Source: Streptomyces xanthii (GTDB lineage Bacteria; Actinomycetota; Actinomycetes; Streptomycetales; Streptomycetaceae). From it: 64,000 nt of DNA. The DNA lies in NCBI RefSeq assembly GCF_014621695.1, contig NZ_CP061281.1, positions 7,626,001 to 7,690,000 of the forward strand, given 5' to 3'. A program made the translations under genes and the position numbers. Of the stretch, positions 34,022 to 43,238 are shown one piece after another. The notes under the pieces are model-generated. The model was not told the DNA's origin and searched no databases. It was given only the letters and a program-made list of their open reading frames with translations. The first letter of the stretch is position 1. Every line of letters begins with the position of its first letter.

Positions 34022-34360
34022 TCAGGCGGGCAGCGCGTCTCCCGGAAAGCCGTGGCACGGGTGGACGTCGCAGCGCATCATTCCGGCGCGCACACAGGGG
34101 TCCCCGGCCATGATCTCCGTGGCTTCCTCGGCCGGGACAGTCATGATCGCGACGCCGGCCAGAGTGTCGGAGGCGACCGGACACAGGATCGCGATGACAC
34201 CCTCGGCGCGCAGCGACACCATGCGCCGCTGGTGCTCGAGCTCGACGGCGTCCGCACCCTCCATGGTCCGCTCCGGCCCCCACTGAAGCAGCGCCACGCT
34301 GTACGGCTTCGCGGTCTCGGCCAGAGCCCGGATCTGTTCGTCAGTCACGGTCGCGCTCAC
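34022..34360 (-). CDS. YciI-like (YCII-related) domain protein
   Basis: About 112 aa. The pattern of a short N-terminal helix with PYSVALLQWGPERTM, LEHQRRMVSLRAEGVIAILCPV and AEEATEIMAGDPCVRAGMMRCDVHP is that of YciI-like ferredoxin-fold proteins of unknown function. GTG start at 34360 has AAGGAGA at good spacing; a longer reading to 34450 lacks such a site and is Arg-rich. It stands alone between two terminating regions. Confidence 0.75.
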   Translation of the reverse strand: MSATVTDEQIRALAETAKPYSVALLQWGPERTMEGADAVELEHQRRMVSLRAEGVIAILCPVASDTLAGVAIMTVPAEEATEIMAGDPCVRAGMMRCDVHPCHGFPGDALPA

Positions 34361-34614
34361 GGTGTCTCCTTCTGCTTCCGGATGTGCCAGGCCGGCGGGG
34401 CGACGATCCTCGCGGGCCCGGGTGACGGCCTTCCGTCGACTGTCCGTCATACACCCCTGAGCCCGCCGGGGTTCGTCTGTCCCTGATATCCCACATCAGC
34501 TCGCGCCGGCTCTTCCCACGCCCGAGAACGGCCGACGGTTGATCCGACGCGGACCGGGGCCCGGAGACGGCTTGTACCCTGCACTCGTCTGACGAGCGGA
34601 GCGCGGGGGGTTCG

Positions 34615-36168
34615 ATGAGTGACGTACAGCCGATGCGCAGCGGCAGACCGGGCCTGTCGATCGGGGTGCGCGTCATCGCCGTGGTGGTCCTCGTCGCGAT
34701 CGGGGCCGTCGCCGCCTGGCTCCAGCGCGACGGTTCCGGCCGGAGTGAGCAGCCGCGTACGGAGTTCACCGCGAGCAACCCGCCGGCCGGCCTGCCCGCC
34801 GGGCTCACCACCGGCCAGCACATCCGCTGGACCCGCTGCACCTCGCCGCCCACCGCGCGCACGGACTACGACTGCGCCACGATGAAGGCCCCGCTCGACT
34901 ACCGGAAACCCGACGGCAGGACGATCGACGTCGCTCTGATCCGCCGCAAGGCCACCGGCCCGAACAACCGGCGCATCGGCTCGCTCGTCCTCAACTTCGG
35001 CGGCCCAGGCGTCTCCGGCGTGAGCGGACTGCCCGAGCTCATCAACCAGTACGAGCACCTCCTCGACCGCTACGACCTGGTCTCCTTCGACCCGCGCGGC
35101 GTGGGCGCGACCATCCCCGTGCGCTGCGGGAAGACCGCGCACGACACCGGCTACGAAGGGGGAGACGCCTGCGCCGAGCACTCCGGGGCGCTCCTTCCGT
35201 ACGTCGGCACCTCGCACACCGCACGCGACCTCGACCTGCTGCGCTACCTCCTCGGCGACCAGCGACTGCACTACTTCGGCGTCTCGTACGGCACCGCGCT
35301 CGGCGCGGACTACGCCCACCTGTATCCCTCGCACGTCGGACGGCTCGTCCTCGAAGCGCCCGTCGACCCGACCGAGGACTTCGACGAGAAGAAGCTGTCG
35401 CAGGTCAAGGCGGTCCAGGCGGCGTTCGACCGCTTCGCCGCGCACTGCGCGGACCGCATCCGCCACTGCCCGACCGGAAGCGGGCCCGAGGAGGCCGCGC
35501 GACGCATGGCGCGGCTGGCCGACCGCCTGGAGAAGAAGCCCGCGCCGGCCGGCGGCGGAAAGACTCTCGACGCCGACGACCTGGCGTACGCCGTCAGCGA
35601 CCATCTCGACCGCGGCACGGACGGCTGGGCGCCGCTCGCGAAAGCACTCACGGCCCTGATCGACCACAACGACGGCCGTCCGCTGAACAAGGGCTCCGAC
35701 ACGATCGGCTCAGCCGACCGCGCGGCCACCGCGCCCGACAACAGCCGTGCCGCCCTGACCGCCATCACCTGCGCGGACTCCAGCCTGCGGCCCGACTTCG
35801 CACGCCTCGACAAGGACGAGGCACGCATCAAGGCCGCCTCACCCGTGTTCGGCGCGGCCTGGTCCACGGGCATCTACCTCTGCTACGACTGGCCGTTCGA
35901 CGGCGAGCGCGCCACGCCCCAGGTGGACGCCGACGGCGCGGCGCCCGTACTCGTGGTCGGCGGCACCGGCGACCCCACCACCCCGTACCCCGGCGCACGC
36001 CACATGGCCCGCGCCCTGGGCGAGAGGGTCGGCGTGCTCCTGACGGCCGAGGAAGAGGGCCACGGCAGCTACCCGCAGAACCGCTGCGTCATGAAGACCG
36101 TCGACCACTACCTCCGCACGGGCCGCAGCCCGGCGGTGGGGACGGTGTGCCGGGGCAGCATGTCCTGA
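34615..36168 (+). CDS. Membrane-anchored or exported alpha/beta hydrolase, S33 peptidase type
   Basis: 517 aa. One hydrophobic segment near the N-terminus (residues ~17-36) without an obvious cleavage site suggests a signal anchor. The core is related to the tripeptidyl-aminopeptidase group: NFGGPGVSGVSG oxyanion loop, nucleophile GVSYGTALGADYA, acid in GGTGDPTTP, and His in EEEGHGSY. C-terminal Cys residues (RCVMKT, VCRGS) fit the TAP C-terminal domain. It is a second member of the family of the gene at 551-2098. Substrate is unknown, likely peptide N-termini. Confidence 0.87.
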   Translation: MSDVQPMRSGRPGLSIGVRVIAVVVLVAIGAVAAWLQRDGSGRSEQPRTEFTASNPPAGLPAGLTTGQHIRWTRCTSPPTARTDYDCATMKAPLDYRKPDGRTIDVALIRRKATGPNNRRIGSLVLNFGGPGVSGVSGLPELINQYEHLLDRYDLVSFDPRGVGATIPVRCGKTAHDTGYEGGDACAEHSGALLPYVGTSHTARDLDLLRYLLGDQRLHYFGVSYGTALGADYAHLYPSHVGRLVLEAPVDPTEDFDEKKLSQVKAVQAAFDRFAAHCADRIRHCPTGSGPEEAARRMARLADRLEKKPAPAGGGKTLDADDLAYAVSDHLDRGTDGWAPLAKALTALIDHNDGRPLNKGSDTIGSADRAATAPDNSRAALTAITCADSSLRPDFARLDKDEARIKAASPVFGAAWSTGIYLCYDWPFDGERATPQVDADGAAPVLVVGGTGDPTTPYPGARHMARALGERVGVLLTAEEEGHGSYPQNRCVMKTVDHYLRTGRSPAVGTVCRGSMS

Positions 36169-36195
36169 GGCCCGTCCCGGGCCGCCTCGGGCGGC

Positions 36196-36644
36196 TCATC
36201 TCGGCGGGTCCTCACCCGTGAGCCCGTCCACGGATTCACGGATCAGGTCGGCGTGACCGGAGTGGCGGGCGTACTTCTCGACGAGGTCGAGGAGAATCCG
36301 GCGCAGGTTGGGGCGTTCGCCGCTGCGGGTGGTGCGGGCGCCGAGCTGGTCCAGGCCGCCGTGGCTGAGAGCCTCGTCGACGAGGACGCGGCACCGACGG
36401 GCGAGTCGAGCCACAACCGGGCGAAGTGGCTGTCCTCGACGTGCGCCAGGTGTTTGAGCAGGCCGCCCAGAGTGATGACGGACGCGCCGAGTGTGGCGCG
36501 CAGGCCGGCGGCGTCCAGGCCGGAACACTTCCACGCCAGTGTGGCGCGCTGCCGTTCGAGGGCGCCGAGGACGGCTGCCGCCTCAGAACCGGCGAGCGGA
36601 GGCTCCGGCCACGTCTCGGAACTGCTCGTGCTGAAGGAGGTCAA
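36196..36644 (-). pseudogene. DinB-family protein, internally deleted and frameshifted
   Basis: Two pieces of one DinB-like four-helix-bundle protein lie in different frames. The N-terminal part (TTG start at 36644) reads LERQRATLAWKCSGLDAAGLRATL and HLAHVEDSHFARLWLDSPVG. The C-terminal part, in another frame, reads RVLVDEALSHGGLDQL, RRILLDLVEKYARHSGHADLIRESVDGLTGE. Normal members are near 165-170 aa; about 25-30 residues between SPVG and RVLVDEAL are missing at about 36390-36400. The metal-binding His of the C-terminal motif (YARHSGHADL) remain, but the protein cannot be made whole. Confidence 0.8.
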
Positions 36645-36790
36645 GCCGGCTCCCTTGCAAGAGGTCGGTATCGGTCGGGCCGGCGCGGATCAGGTTGGTT
36701 CCCTGCCGAGGATCCTGCACGCCTTCGCGCCGCAGGTCTCGGGCATCGGGGAGGATGATCCTGCAATGCGAGAACCAGCAAGGCGGGGAA

Positions 36791-37783
36791 ATGTGCACGC
36801 GAGCGGACAAAGCGAGCGAAGGAAGCGCGGGCGGGCCGGTCGAGCTCTGTGCGGACGGCCTTCAGTACTACTCGGACGCGCTGCGGAACAGGCCGACCCC
36901 CGATGACTGTCCACGCTGTCTGCTCGACCTGGGCCTCGTCCAGCGCCTGCCCGACGGGACCCTGACCCCGATCCCCCCGCAACTGGCGGCCGGCGCGCGG
37001 ATGCACACCATGGAACGCGCCATCGAGGAGAAGAAGAACGCACTGGCGGCCGTGCGGGCCGCCGTCGCCCAGGCGCAGGAGATCTACCTGGACAGTTACG
37101 GCAAGGGCGAATCGCATCTGATCCGCGCCGTGCAGGGCGCCGGCACGATCAGCGTCACCCTCTCGGCGGCGGTGCACGCCTGCCAGGAGGAACTGCTGAC
37201 GGCCCAGCCCGGCGGGGGCCGGCCCCAGGAACTGCTGGACAAGGCGCTCGCCAGCGATCTCGAGGCGATCGAGCGGGGCGTGTCCCAGCGGACGATCTAC
37301 CAGCACACCATCCGCTCGCACCAGGCCACCCTCGCGTACGTCGAGCGCATCACCGGGGCGGGCGGCGAGGTACGGACCCTGGACGAGGTCTTCGACCGGC
37401 TGATCGTCTGCGACCGCAGGATCGCCTTCATCCCCGACCCCGGCTCGGAACGCTCCGACCTCGCGCTCGTCGTGGAACACCCCGGCGTGGTCCGCTACTT
37501 GGCGGGGATCTTCGAGCACGCCTGGCAGCGCGCGGCACCCCTGCACAGCTTCCCCGGCACCCGACTGCCTCCGCTGCTCACGGACGAGGTACGCCGGACG
37601 ATCCTGCGGCACATGGTCAACGGCCACACGGACGAGGCGATCGCGACGCGGCTCGGCATGAGCACCCGTAGCGTGGCCAACCACATGCGGTGGGCAGCGG
37701 AGCTGTTCGGCAGCCGCAGCCGCGCGCAGCTGGCGTACCTGATCGCCAAGAGCGGCTTCCTGGACGACGACGTGGCGCACTGA
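36791..37783 (+). CDS. LuxR-type regulator with TrmB-like N-terminal region
   Basis: About 330 aa. The C-terminus has a LuxR-family helix-turn-helix: ILRHMVNGHTDEAIATRLGMSTRSVANHMRWAAELFGSRSRAQLAYL. The middle part (ERAIEEKKNALAAVRAAVAQAQEIY) and the phospholipase-D-like region with ALVVEHPGVVRYL match the Streptomyces group often annotated 'helix-turn-helix transcriptional regulator' with TrmB-like architecture. N-terminal cysteines (MCTR, LCADG, CPRC) are unusual. Start is uncertain; ATG 36791 follows GGCGGGG, and ATG 36755 is possible. The gene at 49760-50761 has the same architecture. Target genes are not evident. Confidence 0.8.
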   Translation: MCTRADKASEGSAGGPVELCADGLQYYSDALRNRPTPDDCPRCLLDLGLVQRLPDGTLTPIPPQLAAGARMHTMERAIEEKKNALAAVRAAVAQAQEIYLDSYGKGESHLIRAVQGAGTISVTLSAAVHACQEELLTAQPGGGRPQELLDKALASDLEAIERGVSQRTIYQHTIRSHQATLAYVERITGAGGEVRTLDEVFDRLIVCDRRIAFIPDPGSERSDLALVVEHPGVVRYLAGIFEHAWQRAAPLHSFPGTRLPPLLTDEVRRTILRHMVNGHTDEAIATRLGMSTRSVANHMRWAAELFGSRSRAQLAYLIAKSGFLDDDVAH

Positions 37784-38059
37784 CCGGGTGGGACGCGGGC
37801 GGGAGAGACACGGCTTCTCCTCCCGCTCGGTGTCATGTACCTTGTGCGCTCAGCACCACGTCCCGCGCGGCCGTCTCCAGGCCGTCGCAGCGCGCAGACA
37901 GGTTGGTTCCCCGTCGCGCCACGCAGGACCCCGGCCCGGGTGTGACCCCGGTGGTCCGGCCCCGTCTTCCTTCGCGTGCGACCCGCGCCGTTCGGTCTTC
38001 GTCCGGTGCGGGCTCGTACGTCATGGCGCGTCCCTTCCCTCGATCCGAAAGGACCCCTC

Positions 38060-39046
38060 ATGAAGTACCGCGTCATCGGAAGCTCGCCCGCGACCCGTCG
38101 TGAGGTCAGTATGCTGAGCCTCGGCGCCATGACGTTCGGCACCCTCGTCGACGAGGCCACCTCCTTCGCGATCCTCGACCGGTTCGTCGAGGCCGGCGGC
38201 ACGTTCATCGACACCTCCAACAACTACGCGTTCTGGGTGAACGGCACGCAGGGAGGCGAGAGCGAGGAGCTGGTGGGACGCTGGCTGAGGAGCCGGGGCG
38301 TCGGCGACGAGATCACCGTCGCCACCAAGGTGGGAGCCCGCCCCAACCGGCCCACCACAGGCTTCAGCAAGGACGTCGAGGGCCTGTCCGCCAAGGTCGT
38401 CCGCGAGTCCGCCGAACGCAGCCGCGAACGCCTCGGCATCGAGAAGATCCACCTGCTGTACGCGCACATCATGGACGAGCACACCCCGCTGGAAGAGACC
38501 GTCCAGGGCTTCGCCGACGTGGTCGCGGACGGTGTGGCCGGGCTGCTCGGCGCGAGCAACCACTGGGCCTGGCGCGTCGAACGCGCCCGCGTCATCGCCG
38601 CGGCGGCGGGCGTGCCCGGCTACGAGGTGCTCCAGCACCACCACAGCTACCTGCGCCAGCGCACCGATCTGCCGAGCCTGCGCTCGCCCGACGGCAACCA
38701 GGGCCTGGTCAGTGGTGACCTGCTGAGCTACCTGCGCGCCAACCCGGAGCTCACGCAGGTCGCGTACTCGCCGCTGATCGCGGGCGCCTACGTACGGGAC
38801 GACAAGCCGCTCGGCCCGGGCTTCGAGCACGCGGGCACCCAGCCACGTCTGAAGGCGATCCGCGAAGTGGCGGCTCAGACCGGCGCCACCGTCAACCAGG
38901 TGGTGCTTTCCTGGCTGATGGGCGGCGCCATCCCGGTTCTCCCCCTCATCGGTGCCTCGTCGGTGGCCCAACTGGACGAGAACCTGGGCGCTGTCGACCT
39001 CGAACTGACCGCGGAGCAGCGGGCGAAGCTCGACTCCGTCAACTGA
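38060..39046 (+). CDS. Aldo/keto reductase
   Basis: About 328 aa, an NADPH-dependent oxidoreductase with TIM-barrel fold. Landmarks: DTSNNYAFWVNG (catalytic Asp and Tyr), TKVGARP (catalytic Lys), LLYAHIMDEHTPLEET (His), and a final VVLSWLMGGAIPVLPLIGAS with cofactor-binding segment. It resembles the YajO/L-glyceraldehyde reductase group. ATG start behind AAAGGA. The substrate cannot be assigned. It converges on the broken hydrolase gene with 10 bp between. Confidence 0.9.
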   Translation: MKYRVIGSSPATRREVSMLSLGAMTFGTLVDEATSFAILDRFVEAGGTFIDTSNNYAFWVNGTQGGESEELVGRWLRSRGVGDEITVATKVGARPNRPTTGFSKDVEGLSAKVVRESAERSRERLGIEKIHLLYAHIMDEHTPLEETVQGFADVVADGVAGLLGASNHWAWRVERARVIAAAAGVPGYEVLQHHHSYLRQRTDLPSLRSPDGNQGLVSGDLLSYLRANPELTQVAYSPLIAGAYVRDDKPLGPGFEHAGTQPRLKAIREVAAQTGATVNQVVLSWLMGGAIPVLPLIGASSVAQLDENLGAVDLELTAEQRAKLDSVN

Positions 39047-39056
39047 CGACCGGGCC

Positions 39057-39714
39057 CTACGGCCGGCGCGGGGGAGCGGAGAGGAAGTCCAGGACCAGCC
39101 GGCCGGCGAGGGTCCGGGCTTCCTCGAAGTAGGCGTGACGGGCGCCGGGGATCAGGTGGAGCCGGGCGTCGGGGATCCGGTCGGCCAGCAGCGGCGCGTT
39201 GGCCGTCGGGCGTGTGGTGCGGACCCGGGTGCTCGGCGAGCCAGTGGGGTGTGTACATGAGTTCCAGCAGGGCTTGCCGTGCGGCTTCGGGCCGGGGCTG
39301 GGCGAGGGCCCGGCGGACGTCGTTGTCGCGTTCGACACTGTGCGGGCCGCCGGGTGAAGTGCAGCCGAGAATCAGGGAGTTGACCCGGTGCGGGTGGCGG
39401 GCGGCGAGTTGCTGGGCCACCCGGCCGCCCATCGACGTGCCGTAGACGTCGGCCCGGTCGATGCCGAGGTCGTCGAGGACGGCGACGACGTCCTGGGCGA
39501 ACAGTTCGGTGCTGTGGGCGGTGTCGGGCTTGTCGCTGTCGCCGGTGCCGCGGTAGTCGAGCGTGAGGGTGCTGCGGACGGAGTGGAAGTCGTCGCGGAC
39601 CGAGTTCCACCAGCGGTGGTTGTTGGCCTGGCCGGCCAGCAGGACGAGTGGCGCTCCGTCGCCCTGGACCTGGTAGGCGATGCGGGTCCCGTCGGGGGTC
39701 GTGGTGTACGTCAT
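39057..39714 (-). pseudogene. Alpha/beta hydrolase, internally deleted and frameshifted
   Basis: The N-terminal two thirds read as a normal small-molecule hydrolase: TRIAYQVQGDGAPLVLLAGQANNHRWW, DYRGTGDSDKP, nucleophile GTSMGGRVAQQLA, then LAEHPGPHHT. The C-terminal end is in another frame: PTANAPLLADRIPDARLHLIPGARHAYFEEARTLAGRLVLDFL, including the catalytic His (ARHAYF). The stretch between, which in relatives holds the catalytic Asp (LHGxDDxxxP), is missing, about 33 residues, at about 39215. So both frame and active site are lost. ATG start at 39714. Confidence 0.82.
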
Positions 39715-39836
39715 CGTCGGTCCAGGGCGCCCGCGACGAAGTCGTCGTGCTGGACGTGGACGAACAGGCCGAACAGCGCGGCGGACAAGGCCGGAACGGC
39801 GGCAGCCCAGGCCGGAAGACGTGATCGGAGAGTCAT
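39711..39836 (-). CDS. Possible 41-aa membrane micro-protein or remnant
   Basis: A short frame beginning TLRSRLPAWAAAVPALSAAL, with a hydrophobic stretch (AWAAAVPALSAALFGLFVHV) and an acidic/basic tail. Its stop overlaps the ATG of the hydrolase gene (ATGA), the coupling seen in real operons. It could be a true small membrane protein, or the end of a decayed membrane gene; the ribosome site is weak. Confidence 0.35.
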   Translation of the reverse strand: MTLRSRLPAWAAAVPALSAALFGLFVHVQHDDFVAGALDRR

Positions 39837-39904
39837 CCCGGCATCGTTGCATGCCGCCGCCACGCCTGCCGCCCCGACCAGGTGCGATCGCTGGGGCAGG
39901 TAGG

Positions 39905-40660
39905 TCAGTGGTGGGGCAGGGAGCCGACCAGGCCGCCGTCGATCACGAGGTCCTGGCCGGTGATGTAGGAGGCGTCGGCCGAGGCGAGGAAGGCGACGGC
40001 GGCGGCGACATCGGCGGCGTGGCCGACGGTGCCGAGGGGGACCTGTGCGGCATTGCGGGCGTCGGCGTCGGGGTCGGTGTTGGCGCCGCGGTACATCTCG
40101 GTGTCGATGTAGCCGGGGCTGACGGAGTTGACGCGGATGCCGCGTGGGGCCAGGTCGGAGCCGAGGGTGCGGGCCAGGTTGTGCACGGCGGCCTTGGTCG
40201 CCGAGTAGACGGAGGCCACGGGCAGGCCGCGGTGCAGCGTCCAGGAGGCGTTGAGGACGATCGCGCCGCTGTCCTTCAGCAGCGGCAGCGCCTTTTGGAT
40301 CGTGAAGAAGACGCCCTTGAAGTTGACGTCGGTGGAGTGGTCGAAGTCGGCTTCGGTGATCTCGGCGCCGGGCTTGAAGACGCCGGTGCCCGCGTTGGCG
40401 AAGACCGCGTCCAGACTGCCCCGCCAGGTCTCGACCCGCCGCATCAGCGCGTCCAGATCAGCCAGCACGGCGACGTCGGCCCGGACTGTCAACACGCGTT
40501 CTGCCGCGTCGAGTTCGGCGGCCGCCTTCTCGAGGCGGGCCTCGTCGCGCCCGGTGATGACGACGTAGGCGCCCTCGTCGAGCAGGCGTCGGGCGGTGGC
40601 CAGGCCCATGCCCGAGGTGCCGCCGGTGATCAGGACCGTGTGGTCCGTGAATCGCTTCAT
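39905..40660 (-). CDS. SDR-family oxidoreductase
   Basis: 251 aa classical short-chain dehydrogenase. Cofactor loop TGGTSGMG, NAG motif (FANAGTG), catalytic Ser in LNASWT, and YSATK (Tyr and Lys); C-terminal SVSPGYIDTEMY and ITGQDLVIDGG. NADP(H)-dependent oxidation or reduction of a small alcohol or ketone. It lies 82 bp downstream of an MmyB-type regulator on the same strand, and such regulator-SDR pairs are common in actinomycetes. Confidence 0.92.
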   Translation of the reverse strand: MKRFTDHTVLITGGTSGMGLATARRLLDEGAYVVITGRDEARLEKAAAELDAAERVLTVRADVAVLADLDALMRRVETWRGSLDAVFANAGTGVFKPGAEITEADFDHSTDVNFKGVFFTIQKALPLLKDSGAIVLNASWTLHRGLPVASVYSATKAAVHNLARTLGSDLAPRGIRVNSVSPGYIDTEMYRGANTDPDADARNAAQVPLGTVGHAADVAAAVAFLASADASYITGQDLVIDGGLVGSLPHH

Positions 40661-40742
40661 GCCGACGATCCTGCGCGGCCGGCCACGGCCCTGACAGTGC
40701 GGGACGAACCTGGGTCTGCCACCACCACCCTCACACCCCGGC

Positions 40743-41603
40743 CTACCCGACCGCGGCAGCCTGCAGGAGGGCGTCCAGTCGCTCCTGTGTGCCCGAACCG
40801 TTCGTCGGCGTGTGCAGCATGAGGCGGTGTCCGGGCAGCTCCGGGAGGGTCAACGCGGTGTAGGTGAAGGAGAGTTCACCGGCATCCGGATGAAGGACGG
40901 TCTTGGCCCCACTGACGGCATCGCGGACGGTGTGCTCCGCCCACAGCTCGGCGAACTCCGGGCTGACGGCGCACATGTCGGCCGCGATCCGGCCGAACTC
41001 CGGGTCGTCCGGGTAGCGGGCCGCGTCCGCCCGGAACTGCCCGACGATGGACTCGGCGGCGTCCCGCCAATGGCACAGCGACGACCGGTACCGGGCGCCG
41101 GTGAAGAAGGTGACCAGACAGTTGTGATCGTGCTCGCGGTAGCCGAAGACCAGCTCGGCGGCGCGGTTGACCGCGATCAGGTTCCAGTGCGGGTCGATGA
41201 GATACGCCGGACGCGGCAGCCAGGAGTCGATCACCTGGCGCAGCGCGTCGGAGACGACACGGCCCGCCACCGGAAGCGCCCGTGGCGGATTCAGCCCGGC
41301 CAGCAGATACAGGTGCTCGCGCTCGGTGCCGTCCAGGCGCAGCACCCGTGCGATGGAGTCCAGCACGTCCGCGGACACATTGATCTCGCGCCCCTGCTCC
41401 AGCCACGTGTACCAGGACACCCCGACCCCGGCGAGCACCGCGACCTCCTCGCGACGCAGCCCGGGGGTCCGGCGCGAGCGGACGTCACCGACAGCCAACC
41501 CGGCCTCGGTCGGCGAGACTCGGGCCCGCCGTGACCGCAGGAACTCCCGTATCTCGGCGGTACGTCGTGCCCGCGCCTCGGCGGAAAGCCGGCTGATCTC
41601 CAT
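40743..41603 (-). CDS. MmyB-type helix-turn-helix regulator
   Basis: 286 aa. N-terminal XRE-type helix-turn-helix (RRTPGLRREEVAVLAGVGVSWYTWLEQGR) and C-terminal MmyB-like PAS-type ligand-binding domain (AYLIDPHWNLIAVNRAAELVFG; NCLVTFFTGARYR; the final LPGHRLMLHTPT). The MmyB domain probably binds a fatty acid-like or other hydrophobic ligand. It likely controls the SDR gene downstream on the same strand and itself. Confidence 0.91.
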   Translation of the reverse strand: MEISRLSAEARARRTAEIREFLRSRRARVSPTEAGLAVGDVRSRRTPGLRREEVAVLAGVGVSWYTWLEQGREINVSADVLDSIARVLRLDGTEREHLYLLAGLNPPRALPVAGRVVSDALRQVIDSWLPRPAYLIDPHWNLIAVNRAAELVFGYREHDHNCLVTFFTGARYRSSLCHWRDAAESIVGQFRADAARYPDDPEFGRIAADMCAVSPEFAELWAEHTVRDAVSGAKTVLHPDAGELSFTYTALTLPELPGHRLMLHTPTNGSGTQERLDALLQAAAVG

Positions 41604-41628
41604 ACGGGCATCCTAGGCATGTGCCTGC

Positions 41629-42150
41629 TCAGCCGGTGAAGCCGATGCTCTGTCGCCAGCTGAGCTCGTCGGTGCCCGCATCGCCGGGCGACCGGAAGAC
41701 GACCCGGTATCCGGTCAACGAGAAGCGCGTCGTCCGCCACGCGTCGATGCCCTCGGTGGTGTCGGTTTCCCACTCATCGAGGTCGCCGCTGCTGACACCG
41801 GCGATCACCACCTCGGCCGGCTCTCCCGCGTGGCAGCCGGAGCTGTACCCGGCGACGAGCGCGACGGTGTCCCCGTACGCGCTCAGCTCGGCGCCGCAGT
41901 CGGAATCCCCGTGCGGGTAGAGGAGTTTGGGCGCGGACCAGGGGCCGCCCTTGGTGCGCTGGTGGCGCTCGTACAGCCCCTCGTCCGTGAACCGCGCCGA
42001 CACACGGCGCCCGTCCTCCAGCTCGATCACCCCGTTCCAGCCGATCCGCTCGGCCGTGGAGGTCTGACCGGGCCACTCGGCACACACCGTCCACACCCCC
42101 GCCAGCGCCATCGCCAGCGCACCCGTCGCCACGACACGCGACCGACGCAT
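41629..42150 (-). CDS. Secreted hypothetical protein (173 aa)
   Basis: Signal peptide-like N-terminus (RRSRVVATGALAMALAGVWTVCAEW). The mature part holds two Cys (SDCGAEL, SSGCHAGE) that may pair, an acidic C-terminal half and a WRQSIGF end. I recognise no family. It could be a lipoprotein only if VCAE were read as an atypical lipobox. Start ATG 42150. It is co-oriented with and 72 bp downstream of the YcxB-like membrane gene. Confidence 0.65.
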   Translation of the reverse strand: MRRSRVVATGALAMALAGVWTVCAEWPGQTSTAERIGWNGVIELEDGRRVSARFTDEGLYERHQRTKGGPWSAPKLLYPHGDSDCGAELSAYGDTVALVAGYSSGCHAGEPAEVVIAGVSSGDLDEWETDTTEGIDAWRTTRFSLTGYRVVFRSPGDAGTDELSWRQSIGFTG

Positions 42151-42222
42151 GGTGACACCTCGCCCTCTTCCGTCACATCAGTGTGGGGAAACACGCAGCT
42201 GGCCGTCGGCCCGGTTCCTGGC

Positions 42223-43161
42223 TCAGAGGTCGTAGCAGGCGTAGGCGCCCTCGGCGTCGCGGGCGATCCGGTCCGAGCCCCAGCAGTGGAGCATCGGCGC
42301 GACGCGGTACAGGGCGGCGCCACCGGCAATGAGGGCAAGGGCGGCGAGTACGACGGTCACGATCCGCATGACGGCCATCCGCCGTACGAGCCACCAGGCC
42401 CCGGCGATCGCAAGCGTCCCCAGCCCGAGCATGACCACCGAGATCGGCGCGGTGTTGTTCTGGATGCCGGGGAAGCGGTCCGGGTGCGTGACCTGTTGGA
42501 CGGCGGCGAAGGCGAAGAAGAAGAGCAGCGGCCCCAGCAGCAGCAGTCCGACGGAGCCGGCCCCGCGAGCGACCGCTCGGCCCCGGCTCCGCGGACTTCC
42601 CGACGTCGCGGCGGTATCCGCGCGCACGAGACGCCGGTCCAGGACGGCCCGGAGCCGGTCCACATCCTCCGGGGCCGCCACGGCCCGCTTGGGAAGGACG
42701 GCGAGGCCGACGGAGGAACGGTCGGCGCTGAGAAGCACGAACAGCTCCAGCGTCTCGACGTAGCGCGCGTACAGGTGCCAGCTGTGGCTGGTCGAGCTGT
42801 GCGCGGTGGCGAGCCGGATTCCCGTGTCGTCGACCGTCCCGTGGATGTCGCCCTGTCGCTCCGCGAGTTGGTGGAGGCGGCACGCCTGCAACCACGGCAT
42901 CGCCGTGGCGAGGGCGACGAAGCCCACCACGCCCGCGTACAGCGGCCACGGGGTGTCCCGGTGGCCGGAGCCGGCCGCCGACAGCAGAACACCGACGGCC
43001 GTGACCGCCACCGTCCAGATCAGTGCCCGGCGCTGAACACGCCCCGCCCTCGTGATGCGGGCGCGAGCCCGCAGCGCGGACGTCAGTTCGCTGATGGTCG
43101 GCCGGTAGGCCAGCTCCACCGGTCTCTCGGCGACCGCGTCCGCTTCCCGGCCCTCGGCCAT
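42223..43161 (-). CDS. Membrane protein with YcxB-like region
   Basis: 312 aa. Four hydrophobic stretches are seen: two near residues 45-90 (ALIWTVAVTAVGVLLSAAG; LYAGVVGFVALATAM) and two late (GLLLLGPLLFFFAFAAV; VVLAALALIAGGAAL), with another at VMLGLGTLAIAGAWWLV. Between is a soluble region (DIHGTVDDTGIRLATAHSSTSHSW...VETLELFVLL) of the kind seen in YcxB-like C-terminal domains. The start YRPTISELTSALR is also family-like. Function unknown. Confidence 0.75.
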   Translation of the reverse strand: MAEGREADAVAERPVELAYRPTISELTSALRARARITRAGRVQRRALIWTVAVTAVGVLLSAAGSGHRDTPWPLYAGVVGFVALATAMPWLQACRLHQLAERQGDIHGTVDDTGIRLATAHSSTSHSWHLYARYVETLELFVLLSADRSSVGLAVLPKRAVAAPEDVDRLRAVLDRRLVRADTAATSGSPRSRGRAVARGAGSVGLLLLGPLLFFFAFAAVQQVTHPDRFPGIQNNTAPISVVMLGLGTLAIAGAWWLVRRMAVMRIVTVVLAALALIAGGAALYRVAPMLHCWGSDRIARDAEGAYACYDL

Positions 43162-43238
43162 GTCCCCTCCCCGGTTCGGTGATCAACCGGATCGTAGAGG
43201 TCCCCTCGAAGATCCGAGCTCGCGGGAGGCGAGACGGC

